NCBI RefSeq assembly: GCF_030519355.1
Contig: NZ_JAUMKC010000004.1
Span: forward strand, 244,206 to 308,205
Direction of reading: 5' to 3'
DNA: 64,000 nt
DNA from: Mucilaginibacter sp. L3T2-6
GTDB taxonomy: Bacteria; Bacteroidota; Bacteroidia; Sphingobacteriales; Sphingobacteriaceae
The notes beneath the pieces were generated by a model that saw only the letters and a program-made list of their open reading frames with translations, was not told the DNA's origin and ran no database searches. Shown in pieces: positions 39,101 through 47,304 of this stretch (position 1 is its first letter; every line of letters begins with the position of its first letter). The position numbers were made by a program, and so were the translations under genes.

Positions 39101-39676
39101 ACCGGCCTGTGCAACGTTTGCAAAACGCAGGATGCTGTACCACGCATACGCTGCAACAGAAGTTAACGACTCAAAACGTGCAGCCATTGCCAGTTGTTCA
39201 ATAACGCCTAAACTCAGCCCGGTCTTTTGGGCAATGAAGCTTAATTCTGCACCGGCAGCGGATTCCGTCATTTGCGCCAGGGGAACTTCTTCTGTAAAAG
39301 GGGTGATAAGTTCCATCAGCCGGTCAAAATCCGGTTGGCCAGCAAGCGGCCTGTTGCTTAGGTCAAAATCGGCCTGTAAATCGGCAGGGATGTCACGGAT
39401 GGCCTCATTCTCTTTCAGCGGGTTACCTTGGCCATCATACACCCCAACGATAAGCGTTGCCGTTATTGGTTTTTTAAGATTATAGGCGATGGTATAACTG
39501 CCATCGGCTGCCGTAACAGCGGTGCCCAGCAGCGTTTTATCGCGCATAGTTTTGTTGTAGGCGCTGACGGTGGCGCCGGGCATGGGCTGCTGATAGATAC
39601 CGCGTATAATGCCATGTATCATGTAGGTTGCATCGGTCGAAAAACCTTCGGATCCGGTGTTTGTCGTGCTTTTCAT
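30173..39676 (-). CDS. Tc toxin subunit A (pore-forming, receptor-binding)
   Basis: A 3167-residue protein matching the TcA component of toxin complexes, which forms a large pentameric pore and injects the TcBC-enclosed effector into target cells. In order: residues about 18-110 a carboxypeptidase-regulatory-like beta-sandwich (IHGIIRGIYQQPMPGATVSAYN); a VRP1-like alpha-helical region with the hallmark CECDECNSVYGAPAYLTDIL (about 575-595); a neuraminidase-like region (AYFLIDVEMCSCQPTSR near 1650, LEIKGTWYDDPSKTLYVIGR near 1780); NWELFYHVPLMIAERL near 2210; and a C-terminal channel/TcB-binding part with a hydrophobic stretch and long coiled coil (about 2585-2790). There is no signal peptide. 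It starts 198 bp after the TcBC gene, with no own promoter seen. Confidence 0.92.
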   Translation of the reverse strand: MKSTTNTGSEGFSTDATYMIHGIIRGIYQQPMPGATVSAYNKTMRDKTLLGTAVTAADGSYTIAYNLKKPITATLIVGVYDGQGNPLKENEAIRDIPADLQADFDLSNRPLAGQPDFDRLMELITPFTEEVPLAQMTESAAGAELSFIAQKTGLSLGVIEQLAMAARFESLTSVAAYAWYSILRFANVAQAGLAAGTASDFEARVIQTLDSLMHKTVDELTGALQAGINNNTIAYHYLADMPALGKQLSDQIVAYAQKHPITGQPSILLQNIRIGGLKGADLLAFIDAKANHSGSEAAFWEKLERTTILSDPAKAGAVQATMQVAAMTGNNPQLTRAVVDTHKINTVADIKQLAGYTREEWADMLKKNNIVPDSTIPGNTDDDKLNNYAARLDASFTSAYPTAAFAARLQKDDTSKLPQRDKVSRFLQNNPGFDLLNHQVGTFIKENPNAVDQPDQADVAEHVRRVQRVMKLAPSYESASVLLNDGIHSAQQIHKMGENNFMKAYGDKLGQVQAAQVFKQASATHASALALTGNLKSMADASAIKAFPNFKAAIERLSADIPNLDTLFTHADACECDECNSVYGAPAYLTDILHFLDQRHSALDAVGDVIPTVKDVLLRRRPDLGDIDLNCDNTNTLVPYIDIACELMEDYISPPVITLANNLVPSLSPGIIAPALLTAIKAQFTTAGLTSVAALLTSAAKISDAYTTTPLLDDGTFAFRDNYIIRDARIALRASLIKGAATPTIEVRVLHQTFQDADTIAAGPEYVNTNVYSNFLAKAKRPFTLPFDLFETEGELYLQQLGISKANLIDIFRKEDHTAVGNSVSDLRMGYASLGINLAEQTLIFVADPTHFNFYWGGDGSNNPKSPTELFPSEVDVMLALTGLNYDELLSLISLQFINPTKDIAIQHDTLAPDINQQRLINLNEIKMDAMHRFIRLWRKTSFSMQDLDAIIMAPKMGGGAISTKLPYRIQLLTSLQQKLQLGVEEILAFYQDIDTTQDVPGSLYNQLFQNITITNPVNTRFSITTVREGTTIIVDSDKQVLAAILQLPLSDVNLLLTKTTGKISRANFSSLFRYTKLAQGLDLSITDLLTLTNLIDANPFLDPVSTTLFIDKYNALKSSGFSIDELNYILRHQDNTAQALVPTSGQIAAALTQVQTEFQAIVAATQPAPDQNGQLLTKWLSDGAFNWDRGLLSKLADILNTVDDDAYLQKLADNTNFLNNLRLVYHDAIITAGLPALPLDSTGKQIVIPDFIASQLSYDTDNKRLQLVGYMSTSDKAALLALVAGSTTDPNVALYTAAVNSIFTKAQQTDNSAANMFFSGSNTIATVLNTKINGDTASRFSYFINLVSPVYIKLQQQNALVKDIANWFAVDKKVVTQLLISIPGIYADFSAANFIGKSVPLTNAVQVNRYLSLAKICFIAAKLKLTDAELAFQVAHAADINSLDITALPLVPVTAPATTFPAFEAFINLLKFDQNYPAKVTNVATGATMSIYSILADAVAQKKANITGTALTTWIATLVTNLALLTGWNQADLSTLIGAGGNIATLSLPADIYSVPVLMRLNQRITMQQQLGITIADAFNWTKDALLAADTAKIKQAVKSKYANSDWVQVSKKAQDTLREKKRNALIAYLMTDIEGIFRSVNDIYAYFLIDVEMCSCQPTSRIVQATNSIQLFVQRCIMQLEPDVLVDTATDSVWKQWQWMKNFRVWQANKKVFLWPENYIEPELLPVDVKSSFFTDLENDLLQGEVTAENAEDAFGTYLHKVLEVARLEIKGTWYDDPSKTLYVIGRTHGGDPKTYYFRKFIEERRWTPWEKIPIGIDGDHILPVVYNSRLYLFWGVFKQRANPANTNTAQLPPQWVIQLAYSVYSNGKWSAKKISRNDNTGNIIVDSGKYPNLESFLLFGADLTKWDYTVNTTVSLQVFDKAWDATAVNGDLIINFSYFTGPKPPPAVGVPDESIFDNLGNFQIDINGSPVKINLPVNIDVVNSDITLVINGPTQMKLSSMSFVAISSIQQQTLPDITMLDKNRGAYQFVKSFQEDRISRFETLISITPAFKTPWATLSGYLPFFYQDSQHTYLVLSKFAGPDNSGNSQYQDLITKYTVAINENPRSTGGIAGFGLNDKKYQYINHYHPFIPSFLKTLFNDGIDGLMDRNTQLLGDVTYDNRTGQFDFASFYPDFVAGVLDTTLRSKFQYAPVVPGTAPREDVDFSPQAGYGLYNWELFYHVPLMIAERLSQNQQFDDADRWYRYIFNPLDTSDNAAPNKFWNTKPFFETTNDDYLAERIDQILQGVGSFQNTLINNVADWRNNPFQPHFIAQYRTVAYQKVAVMKYIGHLIRYGDHLFTQDTMESVNQATQLYILAAEILGPKPQELPSPVVKPIKNYSQLEQKLDSLSDAIVDVENLMPFQAITGYTGITPGPDLNTLQTQYFCLPINENLTGPTGYWDVVTDRLFKIRHCLNINGTLAPLALFSPVINPALLVRATAAGLDLGSVLNDLNSPLPLYRFTVLAQKATELTTEVKSLGALLLSVLEKKDAEALSVLRASQETKLQTAIALLKKKQIEDAQATVDLLIKQKEETTVRKDYYTGLISAGLNGWEIASLTLGGTSIALDLAIEGTYIGAAVAHAEPDGWFGAMEAVSGGPIELIKEGGSKVGASLENVARHLGTIATGFDKAAAITNTTAGYERRRQEWQFQLDLANKDLEQFDKQIANAQLRLEIAQTDADNQQLQVDQSKEAADFLASKYTNQELYNFMITQVSNTYFKSYQLAYKVAKQAEQCFRYELGLEDSAYINFGYWDSLKKGLTSGEQLFFYIKAMEVAYLDQNKREQELTKSISLSQLDPVALYKLKTNGDCWINLPEELFDIDYPGHYLRRIKSVSLTIPCIAGPYTTVSATLTMTNNSMRISPLAPADPAQYGRKMTTGSSPVPTDDPRFRDSVGALQSISTSSAQNDSGLFELNFRDERYLPFEGAGAISLWHLELPSFDTFRQIDFDSISDVIMHLKYTARDAGDPLKTSAKTSLRTKINQMLVSTRDSGLMRVFSAKNDLPTEWYRFLNPVNPTDDQVLTVNLDKTRFPLFAQNFNIKIKSIELLADNGAGSPPINGLVVTPAPSAPATISLTASAYGQNLGITMSYNNDPGTWVISNPVKNARLTGATLKNIVLIVHYTIA

Positions 39677-39874
39677 AAGTATAGATATTGATTTGATTTT
39701 AAGTTGATTAAAATTTGTTATGCTAATTGATTTAAAAAATGAGACACAGCAGTGAACTGCGTGCCAGCATCACTGCTTTTACCATAAAGGGTTCGATTCA
39801 AGCCTTATCTTCGGTAAAGAATCGATAACCGTCTATATCAGACAGCGGTTGCTTTTCTTACCATCCATTCACAA

Positions 39875-42800
39875 TTACTTTAATTTCCAAAGTGTAATGA
39901 ATGGAGGTTCAACATCACCCGGATCTCTAAAGAATGGATCTAACAACCCTGCCTTGGGAATAGATCCTGGCTCATTCCCAATGAATGCCTGGCCAAGTTT
40001 GGGGCCGATACCGGTGATCCAATCTGCAACTTTACCCGGATTTATTGCTTTAAAAAACTCAAAGCCTGCGCCTTCATGTTTTGTAAGATTTGCGATAGTA
40101 GATTCTATGACGATGTCGATGTCGCTTGTGGCTTCAGCTTCGTTCTCTGCGTAACTTCCGATAAGGTGTATAGCCTCGGGGGGCTGACCGAACTTTGCCT
40201 GGAACGTTCTTACAATCATTTGAACGGTTTCGGGTTTAATTGGGATGATGGGCTCAGCAGTCTGTGCAGCTTGCGCAACGGTAGAACCTGTCTGTGCAGC
40301 CGCGGCTGCTGCATCCGCGGCTGCCGGGATTGTTTCACCGCCATTCTCTGCAACCTGGTCTAATTTATTGATCAGTGTAGCCCCCCCGCCTGCCGCAGTA
40401 GTAGCGGTAGCCGCCGCCGAATTCGCAGCCGGCGCCAAGGTGCGCAATGCTCCCGCTATTGCAGTCCCGCCCACGGCAGCCAGCGCTGCTGCTGCATACC
40501 CCACAACAATAACATTGCCTGCAGTAGCTCCGGCCTGTTCCAATTTTTGCTGTTGCTTAAGTTCAGCCTCCTTTTGGCGCTTGTAGTCTTCATATTTTTC
40601 ATGGCTATCCTGCCGGTATTTTTCTTCGGCCCCAGGATGATCATCATACCATTGCCGGCGCTGTGTCAGGTTTAAATGATTGCGGTCGGCATTGTATATA
40701 CGTTCGGCATCGGCGTTCCACTGCTCCTCCGTTTTAAGGTCGCTAAGTCCCAGCCTGGTTTGATTCTCAATGCTTTCAGGTGTATACCCATGAATATTAA
40801 TAACTTCGCCTTCGGGTACCTCGTATCCGTCAATAATATCGCCTGCTTTTACATCGTCACGGGGAGAGGTACCCGCAGCATCCGACTTATTTACGGGGTT
40901 ACCCGCGGCATATTCATATAGATTCAGGCCGCCCTGTACACCGATGGGGTCGGCGCTGAGCCATCTTCCCAGCCAGGGCAGGTAGTAGCGCGCCGTGTGG
41001 TATTGCAAACCCGTTTCGTCGTCGCGCTCCATGCCCGTATACCGGTATCGTTTGGCGGCTGCTCTGATATCGGCATTCACAGCCTGATAAGCGGTGCTGC
41101 CGTATGGATAATATTCTTCGTAGGAGATGATAACACCCTTACTATCGGCTTCAAGGGAGGCCGACCCAATTTGATTGCTGTACTGGTAACGTATCAGTTG
41201 CTCATTTGCCGCAGTTCCTTGCTTAATGGTCTTTGTCTCTACTATTGCAGCACCAGGCACATGCAGGGTTTCGGTTTCTTCCTGCACCTTGCCCGTGCTG
41301 TCCATCTTCCGGTAAAGTTCGAATGCGCCGAGATAACTTCGGATTTCTTTGGTGCCGTCCAAACGCTCGATCACCTTCCTGACGCGCCGGCCGCCGGAAT
41401 ACACATAATAGGCTTTCCCTCCACCACCCAGATCGGCTGCCTGCAGCTCGTCTTTCGGGTTCCATGAGAGACCGTTCAGCTGTGCTATATTCTTTAGGTT
41501 ACCATGCTCGTCGTATTGGTAGCTTTGGGTCGTGCTGCCAACCGTTTCGGTTGTAAGGCGATTAGACTTATCTTCGTAGCTATATGTCCGCGTCCAGCTG
41601 CCGGAGCCGGCATTATGGATCATCTTCAAAATATTGCCCGCGGCATCGTACTGGTAACTTTCCGTGTAGTTGCGCATGGCCGTACCATCCCCGGGCTGGG
41701 GCAGATTACACCGCCAGGGGTCATTTGGCGCTGTTGGCAGGTTCTGCCCGATATGCTCGCGGCCTGCGGCGCTGATGAGCCGGTAAATGGCGTCGTAGGT
41801 AAAGTCGTTCGACGGGCTTACCACGCTATTGTTAAAATATACCGTCTGCTGCGCTTCGTCTTTTATTGTTGTAATATTGCCCACCGGGTCGTATGTATAG
41901 CTCAATTTTTGCAACAGGTCGGCGCCATTGCTGCCCGTTGTAATCAATTGCGCCAAGCGTTTGGTCAACGGGTCATATTTATAGACTGTTTTGGTATTAT
42001 TTCCGTAGATAATGCTTTCGCGCCGTCCTTTTACATCGTAGTTGATATCTTTAATAAAGTTGGTTTTTGAGCTTGCGCCGCGCAGCATAACGTCTACGCT
42101 ATCGACAGCATTGGCTTCGTTATATGTGGGCAGATAAATGCTTTTATCGGGTGATATGAGATTAACAGCCCTGTTCAGCGCATCGAATGTGGATGAAGAT
42201 GTGAAAACCTGGCTGTCAAGCGCCGGGTTACTGTTCCAATCGATTATGTTTTTATAGTCTGTACAAAGCTGAATGGTGGATTGCAGCAGGTTATTTTTGA
42301 AATCGTAAGAAAGGTTGGTGGAAATACCGCCCCCTGTAAATTGTTGGTAGATTTTACCGCGGAGATTGTGTTCCTTATCGTTTGATTGGCCCTCTCCGTA
42401 AGTAGTTTTGTCGGTACTTATCTCAGGAGCAGCACCTGCTTTTATCAATATCTGCAACGGCCTGTGCAGATTATCATAGATATATCTCAATACGTTGCCT
42501 TTGTCATCAAACCCACGCAAAGGCTTTCCCACAACATCTGTAATGTTCCAGCGTTGTCCGGCTTCTGCAGTCTGGCTGTATAAAGGTATGCCAAGCATGC
42601 TGTATTTCGACCGGATTACCACATTGCCACGCGCATCAGTTACACTGAGCGCCTGGCCTGTTATATTCAACCCGGTAAAAAATTTGAATTTTATCCCGGC
42701 GCCATTGTCGGCCACTGCCATAAATGTTCTTCCCAAACTATCCAGGTAGCTGATACCCGGCGTACCGGCATGTGCAGCAGCTTTATTAGCGGCAGCAATT

Positions 42801-45800
42801 TCCTCCGGTGTAGCTATGCCGCTTAACGGTGCCGTGACACGGTCGGCATACCATTGCGAATCCAATACGGTGTCATTTTGGTCGTAGGCCAAAGACTTCC
42901 AGGCGTCAAATTCAACTTTACTGAATGTGCCGTTGGGAAAATCAGTCTTTATAACCCTGCCCGCGCTGTCATAGGTAATAATGGGTGTTACCCCGCGTTC
43001 TACCAACTCGCTGCTGTCCTCGAACGCAAACGTGGTACTGAAATAGGGTTCGTATTGTTTTACAGGGTTACCCTTGTTGTTGAGGATAGTGCGGCCGTTG
43101 CCAATCCATCTTATATCAGGCGTGGTATCAACTTCGGTTACTGTGCCATCGGGATTTTCCTGCAGGGCTATGCCCGGTTCGGCTTGTTTCTTCTGCATGA
43201 TCACCGCTCCGCTGCCAGAAGCATAATCATAGCTGGTATAAGCTACCGGCGCCTGCCCGTCTTTCAGGTCGTAAAAGTGGGTGTCAAGTACCGTGGTCTT
43301 TGTGAAATTTGGCTTGCCGGTGTTTTGATAATTCAACAAATCATATTCAAATGAGGCGCCGGGCTTATCTTTCGCCGAGGTTTCTACCGAAGCGGTGTCC
43401 ATCAGGTCGCCTTTCTGTTCCGTGGACTTGCCCATTATAAAGGCGCTGGTCACTACTCCCAACTCGTCCGTCCTTATCCCCGAACGGTTATCGTTTGCAT
43501 CCGCTACCAGGTAAGGCGACAGCGTGCGGTAGTTAAAACCCTGTACGCTGCTGGTATTGCCCAGGGCATCCGCCGTTTGTTGCACAAACAGCCGGTAGTT
43601 ACGGTCGTAAACCACATTGTTGCTAAAGCCAAACGGATCGGTAAAAACAGTCGCCTGGTAGAAATTTGCCGGGTCTAAAGTGCTGGTGCCGCTGCCAATC
43701 CAGTAATTGCCATCGTTAAAGTGGATGTATTTCCCTTCATTCAGCAGCAGATCATCCGTTACCTTCCCGCCGAATATATGATCCCGCAACCCCGGTGTTA
43801 GCGCCAGTTTGTACGATTGGTAAGCTATCCCCAGTGATTCGGTGAGACCCTCTGCCAGCGGCCCGCTCAGATCATTTTTTAAAAAAAGTGTCTTCGACTG
43901 CGAAAGCATGCGTTTTTCAACCGTACCTGTTGTCGGCTGCGCCTCGTAAGCGATGGCTGCTGCTGTGTTAAAAAAGTTTTTAATCTCGGTGATGGCATAA
44001 TAGTCGCCTGCAACAGGCGCCGTGCCCGTAAGTTCCCAGGTACTGTTCTCGTACGAAATTGGGAGCCGGTAAGCATCCGGTGTCACAATGGCATTGGTAA
44101 AGCTGGTTTCCGAGATCACCACATGTGTTTTGCTTTGTTCATTTTGCTCTGCAGGCAGGAGGTCCGGATCGGAAGTCTTTCTGCCATAACTGATCACCGC
44201 CGATTTCAGTACATTACCATAGGTATCAGTCTCCAGCGTTATACTATGCGCTATCCTCGGGTCTGCAGGGTTACGCTCGTAGGCATAAGCCAGCGACTCG
44301 CTTTGCTGCACCTGCCATACCGAGTACAGGTTCTGCTGCCTGGGTTGTACCAGTTGAATCAGGCAGCTCGTGTTGGTGGCCGTGTAAGGAATGTTTTGTT
44401 TGTCCGTTCCGTCAAGCGTATATACTTCGGACCGTAAGGGGATTCCCTTGCAGGCACGTAGCGCCTCCCGCCATTCATTCGTGGTGAGGTTTTCCGGCAG
44501 CGGCGGGTCGGCCAGCTGCTTTTCCGGTATTATATTATTTTTATAATATTCGTGTGCAAACTGATCCAGGATCTTTTCATTGTCAAGGAAGGCGCCTGTA
44601 TGGAACCATGTTTTAGTTAACGCCGGAGGCTGATGAAAGCCTTCGTCTGCTATTTGTATTTTACCAGCCGGGTCGGCATGTTTTTTAAAATTGTCAAAAT
44701 CCTCGGTGTCTGTTTGGTCAACGCGGCCGAAACCCCGGAATTCCCGTTCGGCGTGGTCATAGTACCCATGATGATAGCTGTACTGACTGGTCAAACGGGT
44801 CTTGGCTACCTGGTCCAGTACTACAACTTCACTGACGCATTGCACGGGGAAAGGCAACCTGGTTACCCAGGGTGTGCCTGCTTTCTTATCCTGCAGGTAG
44901 TAGTACGTAGAGGGTTGATAGGTAATATGTGTCTCGGCCCCCATGTTGTTCTTGCTCCCTGCCATCAGGTAGGGTTTGTTCCCGCCCATCAGGTCGATAT
45001 ATTGTAAAGTACTCCTGCCATACTGCGGCAACGGCGATGACCAAACAATACAGCCTGTGCCATTGCCAAGCAGGTCGATCACGGAGACAGTGGCCTGATC
45101 ATCCATCTTAAGAAATGGTATCGGATTAATGCTGCCGGCAGGACCCTGTTCGCTCCAGCTGTTGCCCGACTGGTTGAAGTAAACTTTGAACGTGTTATGC
45201 CCGAAGTAAACGATGCTGGTATTACCTGAACCGTCTATATCGGCTAATTTTAAATAGCGGGGATTGAAATTTTCCGGCGTATCAAACACCGGCGCATTAT
45301 TCATGGCTACCTTTGCCCCGAACCTGCCGTAACCCAGGTTGGGCCAGTATACTACTTCCCCGTTACGGATCCGGACAATGTCCGTCAGCCCGTCGCCGCT
45401 CATATCGGCCAGCGCGATGCTTTGGGTCGCTGTGTCATAGATAGTTACCGGTCCCTTTTCGTCGTCAAATGATTTCGCTGTTCTTTTGTTAGTGTCAAAG
45501 CCCTCTTTACCCCGCGAGGCAAACCAGGTAAATACCTGCTCTTCATCTATCAGCATGTCTGCTTTGCCATCCCCGTTCAGGTCCAGGAACTTCAGGTTCG
45601 GGTCTCTCAGGTCGATGTTGGGCACCTGGCTGAAATTCCGGAAAGGGAGCCATTCCTGGTCGTCCGTAAGTTCGTAGTAGCCTTCCAGGTCCCGGCTTAC
45701 CAAATACTGCTGCCCGTTCGCCTCAATATCCCGGAATTGTACGCTGCCCGCATTCAGGCCGGTAAGTGTTGGTTTTGAGGCTATCAGCTGCAGCCCGTCA

Positions 45801-47179
45801 AAGTTACCGTTGCCGCTGTTGGCCTTATAGTACAGGTTCCCGGCCTGCTCGGTAATTATTCCGGGTATGCCCTCATTAAACAGGTCCAGCCACTGGTAGG
45901 TGTCATCGATACCCGTGGGCAGGTTCTCGGCGCTTGCTGCCGGCAGTGTCTTTACCGTTGTATCCCAGCCGGGCTGCCGGTACGTATATTCCACAGGCGG
46001 AAGCGATTTCTGTGAGTAGCTGCCATCGGTCTTGCGGATATAGCCTGTCTGGGTGGCTGATGACAAAAAAGTAAAAACCGGGCCTGAAGTATACACTATG
46101 TCGAGTGACTGGACAAGGCATGGCTGGGGGCCCAGCTCGGCAAACATATGATACATCAGCACCCGGCTGCAAAGGCGGCTGGTCCGTATCTCGAAACCAG
46201 CACGGTAGCTTGAGAAAGGGTCACTGCGGTAGTTCCAGTCGTTTACTTCGGCCGGCGCTGGTATTACTGAATCATGCTCCCCGTAGTCAAATACCATTTC
46301 CATCAAATACTCCTGCGCCGAAAGGAATGCTTCCCAATTGATCAGGTCGATGGCAGTAGTGCGGAAATGGGTCTTATTACAGTATTTTACCCGTTTCAGG
46401 TATGAATTGGTGAATAGCGCGTTGCCGTTAAGCCGGTTTTTTTCGTGTAACTCGGCCGGGATATTTTTTTTATCTTCCCGTTTATATTCATACTGGTAGC
46501 AGTTGCCCTTATCATCATAGCTAAACTCCGGGAGCCATTCAAAAATACGTTCCGGGGCGGCGGGGTCGGCGATCTGCGCCGATTCGCTTTTACCATAGAT
46601 GGTTACTGCATTGCTGCCGGATGTGATTTTCCAGTATACGTTCCCACGCGCTTCGGTGATTTTTTCTATCCGCGCAAAGCCGCTTTCTATTCGTGGCCGG
46701 TAACGGGTTATGGATATGCCGCCGGAGGATATACAGTCTTTTGTCCAGTTACCCAGGTCATCTTTTATCAAGAGCGGCACCAGGTCGTCGGCACCTGCTA
46801 ACAGGAACGTATCACTGTCTTCCGCGTCTTCATACTGGGGTAGCTGCTTGTCTGTTTTTCTGGTTATTGAACCAAGCCCCAGGCTCCATCCCAGGCCAAA
46901 GATCCCATTGCCGCCTCCGGAGTTATAATTCAGTGATAAAGCCGGTGCGAAGCCGTTTCGTGATGGGGAAAACGGTAGCCCAATACCGGCCCCCGATGTC
47001 CCGTTCACTGCATTGATGGTAAATTTCTCGTCGATCGATTTGATCGCGCCGCCCCCTTTCGGAACGCTTGGCTGGGGCACTTGCTGCGTAAAAAATGACG
47101 AAGGTGTTCCCGTTGCCGGCGGGTTACCGCTGGCCTGCTGATCGCTGTTAAAAATAGAATAGGTTTGCGTGTTTTTCAT
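39875..47179 (-). CDS. Fused TcB-TcC (SpvB/RHS) toxin with nucleotidyltransferase-like tip
   Basis: A 2434-residue protein combining TcB and TcC. Residues about 40-300 are the SpvB domain (FTINAVNGTSGAGIGLPFSPSR region); about 525-660 hold FG-GAP blades (DLNGDGKADM, DMSGDGLTDI, DIDGSGNTSI) of the TcB propeller gate; about 1480-2080 are RHS/YD repeats (YTYDPVGNITTIKDE) closing with the RHS core ETGLQYHTARYYLPWLGRW, SADPIG and NLYEYAAGNP. The last ~330 residues are the variable effector: a hydrophobic Ala/Gly stretch (about 2221-2246), an Ala/Thr linker, then a nucleotidyltransferase motif, GSYAENEAEATSDIDIVI (about 2340-2357). In Tc toxins the RHS shell encloses and cleaves off the tip. The upstream gene of the locus. 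Confidence 0.92.
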   Translation of the reverse strand: MKNTQTYSIFNSDQQASGNPPATGTPSSFFTQQVPQPSVPKGGGAIKSIDEKFTINAVNGTSGAGIGLPFSPSRNGFAPALSLNYNSGGGNGIFGLGWSLGLGSITRKTDKQLPQYEDAEDSDTFLLAGADDLVPLLIKDDLGNWTKDCISSGGISITRYRPRIESGFARIEKITEARGNVYWKITSGSNAVTIYGKSESAQIADPAAPERIFEWLPEFSYDDKGNCYQYEYKREDKKNIPAELHEKNRLNGNALFTNSYLKRVKYCNKTHFRTTAIDLINWEAFLSAQEYLMEMVFDYGEHDSVIPAPAEVNDWNYRSDPFSSYRAGFEIRTSRLCSRVLMYHMFAELGPQPCLVQSLDIVYTSGPVFTFLSSATQTGYIRKTDGSYSQKSLPPVEYTYRQPGWDTTVKTLPAASAENLPTGIDDTYQWLDLFNEGIPGIITEQAGNLYYKANSGNGNFDGLQLIASKPTLTGLNAGSVQFRDIEANGQQYLVSRDLEGYYELTDDQEWLPFRNFSQVPNIDLRDPNLKFLDLNGDGKADMLIDEEQVFTWFASRGKEGFDTNKRTAKSFDDEKGPVTIYDTATQSIALADMSGDGLTDIVRIRNGEVVYWPNLGYGRFGAKVAMNNAPVFDTPENFNPRYLKLADIDGSGNTSIVYFGHNTFKVYFNQSGNSWSEQGPAGSINPIPFLKMDDQATVSVIDLLGNGTGCIVWSSPLPQYGRSTLQYIDLMGGNKPYLMAGSKNNMGAETHITYQPSTYYYLQDKKAGTPWVTRLPFPVQCVSEVVVLDQVAKTRLTSQYSYHHGYYDHAEREFRGFGRVDQTDTEDFDNFKKHADPAGKIQIADEGFHQPPALTKTWFHTGAFLDNEKILDQFAHEYYKNNIIPEKQLADPPLPENLTTNEWREALRACKGIPLRSEVYTLDGTDKQNIPYTATNTSCLIQLVQPRQQNLYSVWQVQQSESLAYAYERNPADPRIAHSITLETDTYGNVLKSAVISYGRKTSDPDLLPAEQNEQSKTHVVISETSFTNAIVTPDAYRLPISYENSTWELTGTAPVAGDYYAITEIKNFFNTAAAIAYEAQPTTGTVEKRMLSQSKTLFLKNDLSGPLAEGLTESLGIAYQSYKLALTPGLRDHIFGGKVTDDLLLNEGKYIHFNDGNYWIGSGTSTLDPANFYQATVFTDPFGFSNNVVYDRNYRLFVQQTADALGNTSSVQGFNYRTLSPYLVADANDNRSGIRTDELGVVTSAFIMGKSTEQKGDLMDTASVETSAKDKPGASFEYDLLNYQNTGKPNFTKTTVLDTHFYDLKDGQAPVAYTSYDYASGSGAVIMQKKQAEPGIALQENPDGTVTEVDTTPDIRWIGNGRTILNNKGNPVKQYEPYFSTTFAFEDSSELVERGVTPIITYDSAGRVIKTDFPNGTFSKVEFDAWKSLAYDQNDTVLDSQWYADRVTAPLSGIATPEEIAAANKAAAHAGTPGISYLDSLGRTFMAVADNGAGIKFKFFTGLNITGQALSVTDARGNVVIRSKYSMLGIPLYSQTAEAGQRWNITDVVGKPLRGFDDKGNVLRYIYDNLHRPLQILIKAGAAPEISTDKTTYGEGQSNDKEHNLRGKIYQQFTGGGISTNLSYDFKNNLLQSTIQLCTDYKNIIDWNSNPALDSQVFTSSSTFDALNRAVNLISPDKSIYLPTYNEANAVDSVDVMLRGASSKTNFIKDINYDVKGRRESIIYGNNTKTVYKYDPLTKRLAQLITTGSNGADLLQKLSYTYDPVGNITTIKDEAQQTVYFNNSVVSPSNDFTYDAIYRLISAAGREHIGQNLPTAPNDPWRCNLPQPGDGTAMRNYTESYQYDAAGNILKMIHNAGSGSWTRTYSYEDKSNRLTTETVGSTTQSYQYDEHGNLKNIAQLNGLSWNPKDELQAADLGGGGKAYYVYSGGRRVRKVIERLDGTKEIRSYLGAFELYRKMDSTGKVQEETETLHVPGAAIVETKTIKQGTAANEQLIRYQYSNQIGSASLEADSKGVIISYEEYYPYGSTAYQAVNADIRAAAKRYRYTGMERDDETGLQYHTARYYLPWLGRWLSADPIGVQGGLNLYEYAAGNPVNKSDAAGTSPRDDVKAGDIIDGYEVPEGEVINIHGYTPESIENQTRLGLSDLKTEEQWNADAERIYNADRNHLNLTQRRQWYDDHPGAEEKYRQDSHEKYEDYKRQKEAELKQQQKLEQAGATAGNVIVVGYAAAALAAVGGTAIAGALRTLAPAANSAAATATTAAGGGATLINKLDQVAENGGETIPAAADAAAAAAQTGSTVAQAAQTAEPIIPIKPETVQMIVRTFQAKFGQPPEAIHLIGSYAENEAEATSDIDIVIESTIANLTKHEGAGFEFFKAINPGKVADWITGIGPKLGQAFIGNEPGSIPKAGLLDPFFRDPGDVEPPFITLWKLK

Positions 47180-47304
47180 TCGTTAAATAGGTGATGAAGG
47201 GCATTTGCTGCAGCACGTCATGTCGCCATTCCGCCGCCATTGAAACCGATGGCGGCTGGAACAGATCTTGCGCAACGGCTGCAGGCCGGTACAGCCAGGC
47301 CTGA

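Noticed and set aside
39677..39874. Possible immunity gene or spare toxin tip between the two Tc genes
   Set aside because: The 198-bp gap has no open frame of useful length; Tc effectors aimed at eukaryotes need no immunity gene.
41504..42070. 188-codon frame opposite the TcBC gene
   Set aside because: Antisense shadow of the strongly coding RHS region; no independent motif or promoter.
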